A stretch of 64,000 nt of DNA from Myxococcus terminator_A (GTDB taxonomy: Bacteria > Myxococcota > Myxococcia > Myxococcales > Myxococcaceae), in assembly GCA_049194865.1 (NCBI GenBank), contig JBLZWL010000116.1:1-64000 (forward strand), in the 5' to 3' direction. The notes beneath the pieces are model-generated. The model searched no databases and had not been told where the DNA came from. It saw only the letters and a list, made by a program, of their open reading frames with translations. A program made the translations under genes and the position numbers. Positions 37,101 to 42,147 of the stretch are shown here, piece by piece. Numbering within the stretch: position 1 is the stretch's first letter; every line of letters begins with the position of its first letter.

Positions 37101-39789
37101 GACGCGAGTACGCGCCCCGGTCGGAGAGGACAGGCGGACGAGGCTTGTCGGTGGGGAGCATGAGCATCGCCGGTGCACCGGCGAGCTGTCGCTTCCAGTA
37201 GTCGAGGTGGATGTCCTCACGCGCGCGCACTTCGGGCGTGCGCTGCCACGCGGAGACATCCGCGTAGGTCATGGCCACGGGAGTCAGCACGGGCTCACGG
37301 CCGTCCTGGAGGGCGGAGTACGTCCGCGCCAGCTCATTCAGGAGGATGCCCATGGACAGGCCATCCACCACCAGGTGGTGAAGCACCAGGAGCAACACGT
37401 GCTGCTCGGGGCCGGCGCGGAACAAGCGGAACCGGTACAGCGGCCCGTCTTCCAACGAGAGCGGGCGCGCGGCTTCTTCACTCAGTCGACGCTGGAGCAC
37501 TGCCTCCGGTGTCCCCGCCTCGCGCGGGAGCCGTGACAAATCTTCCACCGTGAGCACGGGCTCGCGCACCGCGTGGGTGCGCAGGCGCGGGCTGCCCTCG
37601 ACGGGCGTGAAGGTGACGCGGAGCGCAGCATGGCGCTCCACCATCCGGCGCAGCGTGGCCTCCATCGCGGGCACGCTCAGCACGCCCCGGAACTCCAGCG
37701 CGTCGACGACGAGGTACGCCGCCGAGTCGGGCTGAAGCTGCTGGAGGAACCACAGCCGCTCCTGCGCCAGGGACGGCATCGGGACGGCGTCGACGGGAAG
37801 CTGCGTGGGGCCCGCCAGGGGCGCTCCGAGCGACGCGGCCTTGGGCCCCAGTGCGCGCGCCAGGGAGGCCACGGTGGCGTGGGAGAACAGCGCGCTCAGC
37901 GGCAGCTCCACCCCTACCGCGTGCTGCACGCGCGCCAGCAGTCGCGCCGCGCTCAACGAGTGTCCACCCAGCTCGAAGAAGTCGCTGTCCCGCCCCACCT
38001 TCTCCACACCCAGCATCTGCTGGAACAGGCCCGCGAGCAGCATCTCCAGCTCCCCGCGAGGCTCGCCTCCGGGGAGGGCGCCCGACGCATCACCGCGCTC
38101 GAGCGGCATCACCCCCAGCGCCCGCCGGTCCACCTTCCCCGAGGTCGTCAGGGGCAAATGGGAGAGCGTCATGAGGACGGAAGGCACCAGGTGCTCGGGG
38201 AGCTGCTGGCGCAACCACGCACGCAGGGCCGTGTTGACGCGGGCCGCATCCAGGCTCCCGTCCGGGACGATGAAGGCCACCAGCGACAGCTCTCCCGCCG
38301 TCACCTCGCGCGCGAGCACCGCGACTTCGCGGACCTCGGGGTGGCGCGCGAGCAGGGCTTCGACTTCACCCGGCTCCACGCGCATGCCTCGCACCTTCAC
38401 CTGGGAGTCGGCGCGGCCCAGGTATTCGAGCTCTCCGTCCGTCGTCCACCGCGCCAGGTCTCCCGTGCGGTACAGTCGCGCGCCTGGGGTGTGGCTGAAG
38501 GGATGGGGCAGGAAGCGCTCCGCCGTCAGGTCCGGACGGCCCAGGTAGCCACGGGCCACGCCCACGCCGCCGACATACAGCTCTCCGGCCACTCCGGGGG
38601 GCAGCGGCTCCAGCGCTTCGTCCAGTACGTAGAGCCGCGTGTTGGGCCACGGCGTGCCCAGGGTGATGGCGCCCGGTACCACCGCGTGCGGAGTGATGGC
38701 GGCACAGACGGTGACCTCCGTCGGGCCGTAGGCGTTGAGCATCCGACGCCCCTCGCCCCAGCGCTCGGCCACGGCGATGGGCAGGGCCTCGCCCGCGGAG
38801 ATGACGGTGCGCAACCCCTCCAGTCCCTCGGTCTCCAGCTGCGCGAGCACGGACGGCGTGAGGGTGACGGCGGTGACGGCGCGCTCACGCAGCAGCGAAC
38901 GCAGCGGCGCGTCGGGGAGCAGCCGCTCCTGGGGCGCGAGCACCAGCGTCGCGCCCGCGAGCAGCGTGGCGAAGACCTCGCACACGGAGGCATCGAAGGT
39001 CATCGACGCGAACTGGAGCACCCGGTCCTCTGGCCGGAAGCCATGCGCCTGGACCGCGGCCAAGGCCGTATTGCGCAGGCCCGCGTGCGGCACCAGGACA
39101 CCCTTGGGGCGCCCCGTGGAGCCGGACGTATAGATGACGTACGCGAGGTGCTCCGGCGTGGCCACCGCGTCCAGCCGCCCCACGGGCAGGTGCGCATACG
39201 CCGGCTGGGGGCCCTCCAGCTCCACCAGCATCTCGCCCCGCAGCGGCAGCTCGTCCATCACCCGCTGATGCGCGAGCACCACCGGCGCACCGCTGTCGGA
39301 GAGCATGAAGCCCTGGCGCTCGGGGGGATGCGCCGGGTCCAACGGAACGAACGCGCCTCCCGCCTTGAGGATGCCCAGCATCCCCACCACCTGCTCCACC
39401 GAGCGCTCCGCGCACAGCGCCACGCGCGTCTCCGGCCCCACGCTCAGCGAGCGAAGGTGACGCGCGAGCCGGTTGGCGCGCTCATCCAGCTCCCGGTACG
39501 TCAGCCGCGTGCCCTCGAAGTCGAGCGCCGTCGCGTCGGGCGCACGGTCCACCTGCTGCTCGAAGCAGGCCACCACCGTGTCGCCGCCCTCGAACTCCCG
39601 CTCGGAGGTGTTGAAGGTGAAGAGCACCCGCTGGCGCTCCTCGTCGGAGAGGACGGGGCGCGGTCCGGGCTCGCGCGCGGGAGCGTGCTCGAGCAGTGGG
39701 GCTCCGGGCGCGGCGACGGAGTCGACAGGGGGAACCTTCCGTCCTTGCTGGCTGGGGGAGGCCGGGGCGGAATCGTCGGGAGCTGTCAT
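21088..39789 (-). CDS. Six-module non-ribosomal peptide synthetase with terminal thioesterase
   Basis: 6233 residues from ATG 39789. Order: A1-T1 / C2-A2-T2 / C3-A3-T3 / C4-A4-T4 / C5-A5-T5 / C6-A6-T6-TE. Phosphopantetheine serines are near residues 611, 1665, 2716, 3778, 4844 and 5913, and the TE serine (GFSYGG) near 6047. There is no starter C, epimerisation, methylation or ketosynthase domain, so it should start with a free amino acid and release a linear or cyclic hexapeptide. C2-C5 have HHxxxDG; C6 has SHTVNDG. The gene lies 12 bp after the beta-barrel gene and is probably co-transcribed with it. No MbtH or phosphopantetheinyl transferase gene is in the window. I do not recognise the product. 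Confidence 0.97.
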   Translation of the reverse strand: MTAPDDSAPASPSQQGRKVPPVDSVAAPGAPLLEHAPAREPGPRPVLSDEERQRVLFTFNTSEREFEGGDTVVACFEQQVDRAPDATALDFEGTRLTYRELDERANRLARHLRSLSVGPETRVALCAERSVEQVVGMLGILKAGGAFVPLDPAHPPERQGFMLSDSGAPVVLAHQRVMDELPLRGEMLVELEGPQPAYAHLPVGRLDAVATPEHLAYVIYTSGSTGRPKGVLVPHAGLRNTALAAVQAHGFRPEDRVLQFASMTFDASVCEVFATLLAGATLVLAPQERLLPDAPLRSLLRERAVTAVTLTPSVLAQLETEGLEGLRTVISAGEALPIAVAERWGEGRRMLNAYGPTEVTVCAAITPHAVVPGAITLGTPWPNTRLYVLDEALEPLPPGVAGELYVGGVGVARGYLGRPDLTAERFLPHPFSHTPGARLYRTGDLARWTTDGELEYLGRADSQVKVRGMRVEPGEVEALLARHPEVREVAVLAREVTAGELSLVAFIVPDGSLDAARVNTALRAWLRQQLPEHLVPSVLMTLSHLPLTTSGKVDRRALGVMPLERGDASGALPGGEPRGELEMLLAGLFQQMLGVEKVGRDSDFFELGGHSLSAARLLARVQHAVGVELPLSALFSHATVASLARALGPKAASLGAPLAGPTQLPVDAVPMPSLAQERLWFLQQLQPDSAAYLVVDALEFRGVLSVPAMEATLRRMVERHAALRVTFTPVEGSPRLRTHAVREPVLTVEDLSRLPREAGTPEAVLQRRLSEEAARPLSLEDGPLYRFRLFRAGPEQHVLLLVLHHLVVDGLSMGILLNELARTYSALQDGREPVLTPVAMTYADVSAWQRTPEVRAREDIHLDYWKRQLAGAPAMLMLPTDKPRPPVLSDRGAYSRRHVLPREVRQRLEALCRHHQVTPFMALYAVFATLLHRYSGEQELCIGTPVSGRSHESTEDIVGLFINTVVLRTHLLPAAPFSMLLAHVWATSLETFSHQHAPFERVVDALHVERSLSHAPLFQVMFDLRRVDSPLSFSGLASQHVFVDNGTSQLDLALTATELPDSSLQLFFQFRTDLFEHASVERMLSHFVLLLEQALAAPQLPLSELSLLDADERRRVLLDFNATDRAFDSDGTVASLLEAAFARTPDAVALVAPDATLTFAQLHARASRLASHLAALGARPEAVVGVCVERSSEAVVSLLAVHLTGAACLPLEPAHPPARRALLLQQSRASLVVSTPSLFEGVQIDAVLVQPQDALRPDAALARPSRAHPDNLAYILYTSGSTGLPKGVLSTQQNVVHCFDAFDSLYSTAPGHTWAASGSLSFDIHQEEILFSLSRGARVILRDVGPLGLSGDILRHRVSHVVITPSSLATALEEPGAFDAFRSLSVLVTGGEVLPDSLVQSLALTSTRLVNTYGPTEASINVAAEISLPHRPVRLGRPLPRCRLYVLDDSLQPLPPGVPGNLFIGGICLARGYHSLPHLTAQRFIPDAFSSSPGSRLYDTGDRARWNDDGSLSFLGRSDFQLKLRGVRVEVEEIEAALLRLHGVRQAAVLPFRPSRDTFLVAFLVLDDSAPSLPSLRDALASSLPEALVPSRFLSLPSLPFTTSGKVDRTALSSFDISSAVAAESSSDSAPRGQAEALLSQLFADVLSLSVVPRDADFFSLGGHSLSATRLVSRIRLAFGVELPLAALFASPSVAGLAASLAQHHAPSLPLPNPSPSSLPPRASFAQERLWFLHQLQPDSAAYVIPEALELTGALDTEALAAALRLLPERHSSLRVVFGSSEGQPRMEFQPVSARVLDVEDLRTGARGEESLRALLTRRLEEESARPFSLEHGPLYRFRLFRLAVDQHVLLMVIHHIVVDGLSMDRLLVELAQGYSELSQKRSPVLPTPLLSYADVSAWQRTPEVRAREDVHLDYWKQQLAEVPALLALPTDKPRPPVLTDRGGFSRHHVLPREVRLRLEALCRQHQVTPFMALYAVFATLLHRYSGERELCIGTPVSGRTLAATEDVVGLFLNTLVLRTHVPAGMTFAALLAQVRSTSLDAFSHQDVPFERVVDALHVERSLSHAPLFQVMFDLRRIDSPLAFSGLSSQQVFVDNGTSQLDLALTATELPDSSLQLYFQFRTDLFEHASVERMLSHFILLLEQTLSAPQLPLSELSLLDADERRRVLLDFNATDRAFDSDGTVASILEAAFTRTPDAVALVAPDATLTFAQLHARASRLAFHLAALGIRPEAVVGVCVERSSEAVVSLLAVHLAGATCLPLEPSHPPARRALLLQQSRACLVISSPSLFEGTQLGIVIIEPGAAQQPHAALAEPLRAHPDNLAYILYTSGSTGLPKGVLSTQQNVVHCFDAFDSLYSTAPGHTWAASGSLSFDIHQEEILFSLSRGARVILRDVGPLGLSGDILRHRVSHVVITPSSLATALEEPGAFDAFRSLSVLVTGGEVLPDSLVQSLALTSTRLVNTYGPTEASINVAAEISLPHRPVRLGRPLPRCRLYVLDDSLQPLPPGVPGNLFIGGICLARGYHSLPHLTAQRFIPDAFSSSPGSRLYDTGDRARWNDDGSLSFLGRSDFQLKLRGVRVEVEEIEAALLRLHGVRQAAVLPFRPSRDTFLVAFLVLDDSAPSLSSLRDALASSLPEALVPSRFLSLPSLPFTTSGKVDRTALSSFDISSAVAAESSSDSAPRGQAEALLSQLFADVLSLSVVPRDADFFSLGGHSLSATRLVSRIRLAFGVELPLAALFASPSVAGLAASLAQHHAPSLPLPNPSPSSLPPRASFAQERLWFLHQLQPELRAYNIPEAVELRGALDVLALDSALRLLLERHPVLRTTLVAEDGRPVPRRGSIPVELLHVEELPASDGDSPLLHQRLREEATRPMSLEQGPLYRFRLFRLAPEHHVLLLVLHHLVVDGLSIDILLRELSQAYAALGQQQAPALPRPSLDYADVAAWQHAPSVREREDIHLDYWKHQLAGAPASLSLPTDKPRPPVLGDAGALSRFHRMSPSLEQALTRVCREHHVTPFMVLSAALAALLHRHSGQDDVSVGTPVSGRPHPALEDVVGLFTNTVVLRTRFAPDTSFTELLAQTRTTALEAFTHQDAPFERIVDALHVERSLGHSPLFQVGFFWDRAENTLADAFPGLQSRPIVVDGKNTLFELALTVSESDQGHELSFQYSTDLFEAPTIERLLSHYVHLLEEALTTPSRQVEHLSLLDTHERRQVLRDFNDTRETFDTRATLVSLIEDQSARTPELHALTFDGQHLTYGALETRANQLAWHLQSLGAGPEVLIGVCLERSLDLVVALLGILKSGAAYMPLDPELPPERLAGMLADGGAPVVLTTQALAPHLPPHAGHTVLLDTEAPRLARLPSTRVASRPHPDALAYVIFTSGSTGRPKGAMNAHRAVVNRLSWMHQVHALAPGESVLQKTPTSFDVSVWELFWPLTVGARLVLARPGGHREPAYLARLLSDERITVAHFVPSMLGAFLEEPGLEALTDLRRLVCSGEALSSELVRRAHERLPTTEVHNLYGPTEAAVEVTHWHCRRGDARSSTPIGHPVANTHLLVLDSAGHPVPVGVQGELFIGGAQVGRGYWRRPELTAERFIPDAFSDTPGATLYRTGDLARWRNDGALEYLGRTDFQVKVRGQRIELEEIELALRRLPAVRDAVVLARVTSPGDARLIAYVVAREGLTEEAASPRAALKAVLPEAMVPSAFVVLAALPLTPSGKVDRRALAQLPLPDVEPTSGADGAPPQGPLEQLLASFFQQLLGVENVSRDADFFALGGHSLSATRLVSRIRQALGQELPLKALFLSPTVAGIARALSELSPSSTLPLPEPTHRPDDTLAVPSFSQERMWFLQQLQPDSASFSVPEATELHGPLDAEALESALFFLLERHTALRSTFLPAEGGPRLSLQPAPPRVLDREDLSPEAGGDEVALTRRLKEESERPFRLDTGPLYRFHLFLLGPDHHVLLLVFHHIVVDGLSLDTLLRELAEAYAASVQNRAPTLPSLALDFADAAAWQRTPAMLARQDVHLEYWRRKLDGAPTVLELPTDVPRHPGRSHEGAFTRHHPLPAPLIEALGTLCREQQVTPFMALYAAFTALLHRYTGQQDLSVGTPVSGRVHPAVEPLVGLFINTVALRTQVDPDASFLTLLKQAKTTALEAFAHQEVPFERVVDVLQVERSLSHAPLVQAMFELSPSPRTLADAFTGLKTRPVQLGVAASLFDLMLTAEADGDHFGFYLEYPTALFEAGSAERMVEHYVSLLGAALLAPETPIGRLPLLTEAGRQQVLVDFNDSARALDGHDTVVRRFSEQAARTPDAVALCFEDQTLSYRELHERSTQLAHFLRELGVEPEERVALCLERSPDLIVSMLAVLKAGGAYVPLDPAHPPERLAQLLVDSGARVLVTREALGDLFSSVAIMSAYVDTDAAEISRKPVEGLPFLADAASLAYVIFTSGSTGRPKGVLLTHRGLCNTALAALDAHGLQPGRRVLQFASTTFDGSVWEIFSTLLSGATLVLAPRERLLPDLPLRTLLREQRITDCALTPTVLAQLEPVGLEALQVIVSGGEPLSAEVVRRWAPGRALLNSYGPTEVTVAATVTPRPGLGRPSGATMDARTRVTVGTPWPNTHLFVLDERLEPLPPGVPGELYIGGVGLARGYLERPDLTAERFIPHPFALTPGERLYRTGDRVRWLADGQLEYLGRLDTQLKVRGVRVEPGEIEAVLALHPGVREVAVVPREDVGGGTRLVAFIVSTDSGAFATEPLRAWLRQRLPEHLIPSVFVSVEALPLTSSRKVDRKALSQQPLPRQELPALGDDAPRGATEQQVARVFQDALGVEPISRGGNFFELGGHSLSATRVVARLRQTFGVELPLSAFFAHPTVTSVAALIDAAPRTSQEGPTVVPRPEILPPSLVQERLWYALQLPQAPPYVLTLGLLLEGALDADRFEESLAAVVERNETLRSTFFQHGDALRVRVQPSRATVLTRVDLSHLSAVHALETAREAVVRLDREHFDLEHGPLYRFELLKLDAAGTRHAVVLAFSHTVNDGVGLGTFAEELATAWNAAVHGRAVALAPLELQYTDYAVWQRQPEQLRRLEDGLASWKQALANAPPLLDLPLDFPRRAPALNDNMRAVAVSLSVEHSDAIRSLARSEGVSSFSVLLALTQAWLHRLSGQAHVVVATPFSGRATPQVEKLLGYFANVLPLCTDVSGAPSLRGLLARVRDVVAHATTHQEVPFKRIADTVQPDGDRSAPRLAQALLQAERPGLPELEGLSVAELDVDGVIPAYDVVVSVTLGDAGALSGFVALDGALFTPETGERFARAFEQLAASALREPDVSLPRLSMLSPAQRVDVLAALAGPSQDIAPGTCIHTLFEAQVRRTPHAPAVAHGDVTWSYAQLNARANLLASRLLARGLVPEERVGVVMEPSTQAMAVLLGILKAGGSYVPLDADWPEPRKRDVLERAEVRRLWVDENVLAAHVPLVAEVEIPPQPASVTDDLEPGPRRVLDSQTAYIVFTSGSTGEPKGVMVEHRSVVNHNVAIAKRFRLVAGDRMLQFAPLTFDAAAEDLYPPLAVGGTVVMRSGLVPAHTMTPYLEETGITIISLPPTYIEEWIRQMEALGQRVPARLKLLAPGGDVLKKETFEAWVRVGGGHAPWVNVYGPTECTITSATCDIPGEEGLGTAATFPIGRPMPRVCFYLLDEHLEPVPPGLPGRVYIGGAALSRGYLLAPHLTSERFLPDPFSATPGARMYHTGDLARLLPDGRLRFLGRADHQVKIRGFRIELSEIENCLRRQPQVQEAVVVARVSSAGTTSLCAYIQAPGVTRSDVFRQHVASQLPGYMVPASFVVMDALPINANGKVDRKALPDPDAMVAPEPSESSSDSKLETPFRTTLEMVLQRLWKEALGRTDVQASDDFFALGGDSILAMRLLARLEEELGLPLPLATLFQSPTLGESAEAILALMREGPRRTSAVRLASPHVPENAPLLFLFHAGDGEVHHYRDLAPRLEPHFRCYGIQAPETLASGHGHATMEARVEAYTRDIRALQPHGPYRLVGFSYGGYPALGVAAALEAQGETVELLGMVDTATAEAIQAVAPSSSEDPVLVLASEFGVRDEALEQELSTMPRPQQWEHVAWRARERGTAAPHFRGSDFARIWRVLGEVLTPQARAWSIPLTRVRPRLLTSRALRQQVGDALLGWTRHLPAEHLDVVELEGEHATVLHPPEVDLLAEQLLSGSGLPTRSS
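25173..28370 (-). other. NRPS module 5: C5-A5-T5
   Basis: C5 has FHHIVVDG. A5 code by eye is D-G-W-A-V-G-S-V-A-K, which reminds me of tryptophan codes, tentatively. The A10 motif reads SSRKVDR instead of the usual GKVDR; the catalytic lysine is kept. The domain ends in a GGHS carrier. Confidence 0.6.
28371..31556 (-). other. NRPS module 4: C4-A4-T4 (Ser predicted)
   Basis: C4 has LHHLVVDG. A4 code by eye is D-V-W-H-V-S-L-V-E-K, a close variant of the serine codes of EntF and SyrE. This is the most reliable specificity call in the enzyme. Confidence 0.7.
31421..32841 (-). repeat. 1.42-kb direct repeat, copy in module 3 (A3-T3)
   Basis: This matches 34574-35994 at a constant offset of 3153 bp, with only scattered single-base differences. 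It covers the end of A3, T3 and the start of C4. On the plus strand it is strikingly purine-rich (runs of GAGG/GGAG), unlike the rest of the gene. Confidence 0.9.
31557..34709 (-). other. NRPS module 3: C3-A3-T3
   Basis: C3 has IHHIVVDG. The A3 code is the same as A2 (D-I-E-V-V-G-T-I-N-K), so residues 2 and 3 of the product should be the same amino acid. The module is exactly 1051 codons from its counterpart positions in module 2. Confidence 0.7.
34574..35994 (-). repeat. 1.42-kb direct repeat, copy in module 2 (A2-T2)
   Basis: The partner of 31421-32841. The outer limits are sharp: the left edge lies in the QLQP-type C-domain start, and the right edge lies just after the A3-motif region (AYILYTSGSTG), where the sequences diverge. 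Confidence 0.9.
34710..37859 (-). other. NRPS module 2: C2-A2-T2
   Basis: C2 has LHHLVVDG. A2 code by eye is D-I-E-V-V-G-T-I-N-K, which I cannot assign. The glutamate at position 239 is often seen with basic side chains. The A-T part is almost identical to module 3. Confidence 0.7.
37860..39789 (-). other. NRPS module 1: A1-T1 (loading)
   Basis: An adenylation domain after a 60-residue disordered leader, with no C domain. The code read by eye against GrsA is D-A-C-T-I-A-A-V-C-K, close to the Phe codes of GrsA/TycA, so an aromatic starter is likely. The carrier serine is in LGGHSLSAAR. Confidence 0.7.
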
Positions 39790-39801
39790 GGGGGGTAGGG
39801 C

Positions 39802-41862
39802 TCAGAGCCTGAGGCGAACGTTGATGCCCGCGCGGAACAGCCCCATGTCCACCGGGGCACCGGGGGCCACGGTGGGGTCGGGCTGGAAGCGGAACTCTCC
39901 GCCGCGCTCTCCGAAGGGAACTTCCACGAAGGCCGCGACCGTCACGTCACGCAGCCGGGATGCATTGATGTCCAGCCGGACGACGTAGGAGGGGTCTCCC
40001 ACGTTGCCCAGCAAGGTGAGCGTTGTCGTCGGCTCGTAGATGTTGCGCGCGGTGACTGCGATCTGCGCCATGCCGTAGAAGCGGCCGAAGTAGAGCGGCT
40101 GGAAGTCGCCGACGGTCTGCACCCACGTGAGCAGCTCGCGGTCATCGCTGCCCAGCTGGTTGTAGAAACCCTCCAGGCGCACCACCGTCTTGAAGGTGTC
40201 CGCCACCCGCAGCTCGGCCTGCACACCGCCGCTGGCCTGCACCTGCAGCCCGTCCAGCGCCCGCACCTGGAAGCCGCCGTCCGCCGCGCGCTCCCACGTG
40301 GCCACGTCCGCGCCATGCACCAGCGCGACCTCCGTGTTGAAGTCCAGCCGACCCAGGCCCAGCGAGTAGTCCAGGCCATAGCGCGGACGACGTCCCTCAT
40401 AGAACGAGCCCGTCGCCGCCAGCTCGCTGGTCCCCAGCGCGATCTCCGCGCGCACCGCGCCGCCGTAGCGCACGCGGTCTTCGTCCTCCAACCCGCCCAC
40501 CCCGTTCGTCGGGTCCACCAGGTCCGCGGTGCCGATGATCCACAGGTTGGCGGCCATGGCCTCCCACGGCACGTTGACCTTCACCATGTCCACGCCGGGC
40601 CTCAAGTCGTAGAGGAACAGCGGGTCTGGATTTCGCGCGCGCAGGAAGTCGGTGGTGTTCCAAATCTTGGAGCTGCCCCACTTGATGTGCTGACGGCCCG
40701 CGGTGATGAAGACGTGGTCGAAGAGGCCGAAGTAGATCCACAGCCGGTCCAGGCTCGTCACGGGCGTGGAGAGCAGCGGGTCCAGCGGGTCGTACGCCAT
40801 CCGGCCCACCGCGAAGCTGCGCAGCCCGTCGAACGGCTTGAAGTCCAGGTACACGTCCAGCAGCGCCGGGAAGAACGGGTCCACGCCCGTCTTCGCGCTC
40901 AGCGCCCGGTTGGCGCCGGACACCTCCGCGCGCTGCAGATAGAAGCCGCCCACCGTGAGCAGCTCCGGCACCTTGAGGAAGGCGGAGGGGTGCAGCGGGT
41001 CCTCCACCGCGGCCTCCTCCGTCACCGGCTGGGGTCCTTCGCCCGGCACCGAGGGGCCCGACGTGACCGCCGTCCCCATGTCCGCCACCACCACGGGCCG
41101 CAGCGAGATGTCCACGTCATCGGACGCGGAGGGGAGCGGTGCTCTGTCCTCGCCTTCGCCGTCGACGGTGGGCACCGCCAGCGCCAGGCTCGCGACGGCG
41201 GGCTGGTTCGCGGTGTCGGAAGCCGGCTCCGCGAAGGCCTCCACGGTGTTGCCGTCGGCGGTCTCGGTGTCGTCCTCCGCGTCGGTGCCGGACGCGGACA
41301 CGGTGTCGCCCGACGCGTCCGCGCTCCGCCCGCCGTCGCTCCCCGAGCCCAGCTCCAACGGCGGCTCCACGCTGGAGGAGAGCGCGAGGCGTGCCCGGAC
41401 GGGCCGCTCATAGGTCAGCGCGCGCACGTCGCTGCCCGTGAAGAACACCGCCAGGCCGCGCGAGGGATAGTGGAAGTACAGCGTGGTGTCCGCCGTGGCC
41501 TTCACCAGATAGCAGGGCTTCTTGCTCCGGCCGACCTTGGGACACGCGGCGCCGAACTGCTTCTCCAGCGCGGCGCGCGTGGGCGGCCGGGTGGGAAAGA
41601 CATCGATGCGCTGGAGCCGCCTCGTGCGTGTATCAACCGTGAAGCGCGCGTGCTTCGTGCCCGCCGGTGAGGACTGGCCCTGATAGTCGAGCACCAGCGC
41701 GCCGTCTTCACGACGTCTTGCGTCGGGCTCGCCGAACAGGATTCGCAGCTGCGACTCCGTCGTGGCGCCGGGTCTTGCTTTCTTCCAGGGCTCCGCGTGG
41801 GCCGTGCCATGAAGCAGACACAACATGGCCACGATGCGCACGACGGAGGGGGCAGGGGGCAT
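39802..41862 (-). CDS. Outer-membrane beta-barrel protein with N-terminal periplasmic domain
   Basis: 686 residues from ATG 41862 (MPPAPSVVRIVAMLCLL, a signal peptide ending GTAHA); the frame extends further up without support. Residues about 20-140 form a small domain (GATTESQLRILFGEPDARR). A low-complexity acidic Ser/Thr/Asp/Ala linker of about 150 residues follows, then a beta-barrel of about 350 residues rich in alternating strands, ending in RAGINVRLRL with a C-terminal Leu. It recalls DUF1302-type barrels found with LolA-like proteins. It is directly upstream of the NRPS (12 bp), so probably the outer-membrane part of the export route. Confidence 0.82.
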   Translation of the reverse strand: MPPAPSVVRIVAMLCLLHGTAHAEPWKKARPGATTESQLRILFGEPDARRREDGALVLDYQGQSSPAGTKHARFTVDTRTRRLQRIDVFPTRPPTRAALEKQFGAACPKVGRSKKPCYLVKATADTTLYFHYPSRGLAVFFTGSDVRALTYERPVRARLALSSSVEPPLELGSGSDGGRSADASGDTVSASGTDAEDDTETADGNTVEAFAEPASDTANQPAVASLALAVPTVDGEGEDRAPLPSASDDVDISLRPVVVADMGTAVTSGPSVPGEGPQPVTEEAAVEDPLHPSAFLKVPELLTVGGFYLQRAEVSGANRALSAKTGVDPFFPALLDVYLDFKPFDGLRSFAVGRMAYDPLDPLLSTPVTSLDRLWIYFGLFDHVFITAGRQHIKWGSSKIWNTTDFLRARNPDPLFLYDLRPGVDMVKVNVPWEAMAANLWIIGTADLVDPTNGVGGLEDEDRVRYGGAVRAEIALGTSELAATGSFYEGRRPRYGLDYSLGLGRLDFNTEVALVHGADVATWERAADGGFQVRALDGLQVQASGGVQAELRVADTFKTVVRLEGFYNQLGSDDRELLTWVQTVGDFQPLYFGRFYGMAQIAVTARNIYEPTTTLTLLGNVGDPSYVVRLDINASRLRDVTVAAFVEVPFGERGGEFRFQPDPTVAPGAPVDMGLFRAGINVRLRL

Positions 41863-41973
41863 GGATGAACGCAGTGTAGTGGCGTTGTGACAGGTGAGGA
41901 AAGCCACGGTGGGTTGACATTCCCCTAGCGTTCCCCCGACCATCCGTCTCCCCTGTGTAGTGGAGGCCATCCC
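41863..41973 (+). promoter_or_regulatory. Divergent promoter region of the barrel/NRPS and peptide/Rieske operons
   Basis: 111 bp between two divergent starts. A perfect TTGACA lies at 41914-41919, facing the peptide gene, but no good -10 hexamer follows at 16-18 bp. A strong GGAGG sits 8 bp before the peptide ATG. Confidence 0.4.
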
Positions 41974-42147
41974 ATGGCGTCGGAAGAGGCTGCTCAGTCC
42001 CCATCCGAATTGGCTGCTACAGAAGTATCCACACCGACTCCCGCCGAGGCGGTGTCCGCGGCTCCCGAGAAGCTCGACGAGATAGAGGAGATCGACTTCC
42101 TCCTCGAGGAAATCGAAAGCAAGATCGCCCCGCTCGCCCTGGCATGA
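41974..42147 (+). CDS. 57-residue acidic peptide, candidate RiPP precursor or oxygenase partner
   Basis: Not a known family to me. ATG 41974 has a strong SD (GGAGG). The first 30 residues are Ala/Ser/Thr/Pro/Glu-rich. Residues 31-50 form an acidic amphipathic helix (KLDEIEEIDFLLEEIESK), and the peptide ends IAPLALA. There are no Cys, His, Trp or Tyr. Its TGA overlaps the Rieske ATG (ATGA), so the two are translationally coupled. A helical acidic leader with a short hydrophobic tail next to an oxygenase is the layout of RiPP precursor genes, but the tail offers few modifiable side chains. A small protein subunit or carrier for the oxygenase is the alternative. The coding reality is well supported by the SD and coupling. 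Confidence 0.72.
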   Translation: MASEEAAQSPSELAATEVSTPTPAEAVSAAPEKLDEIEEIDFLLEEIESKIAPLALA

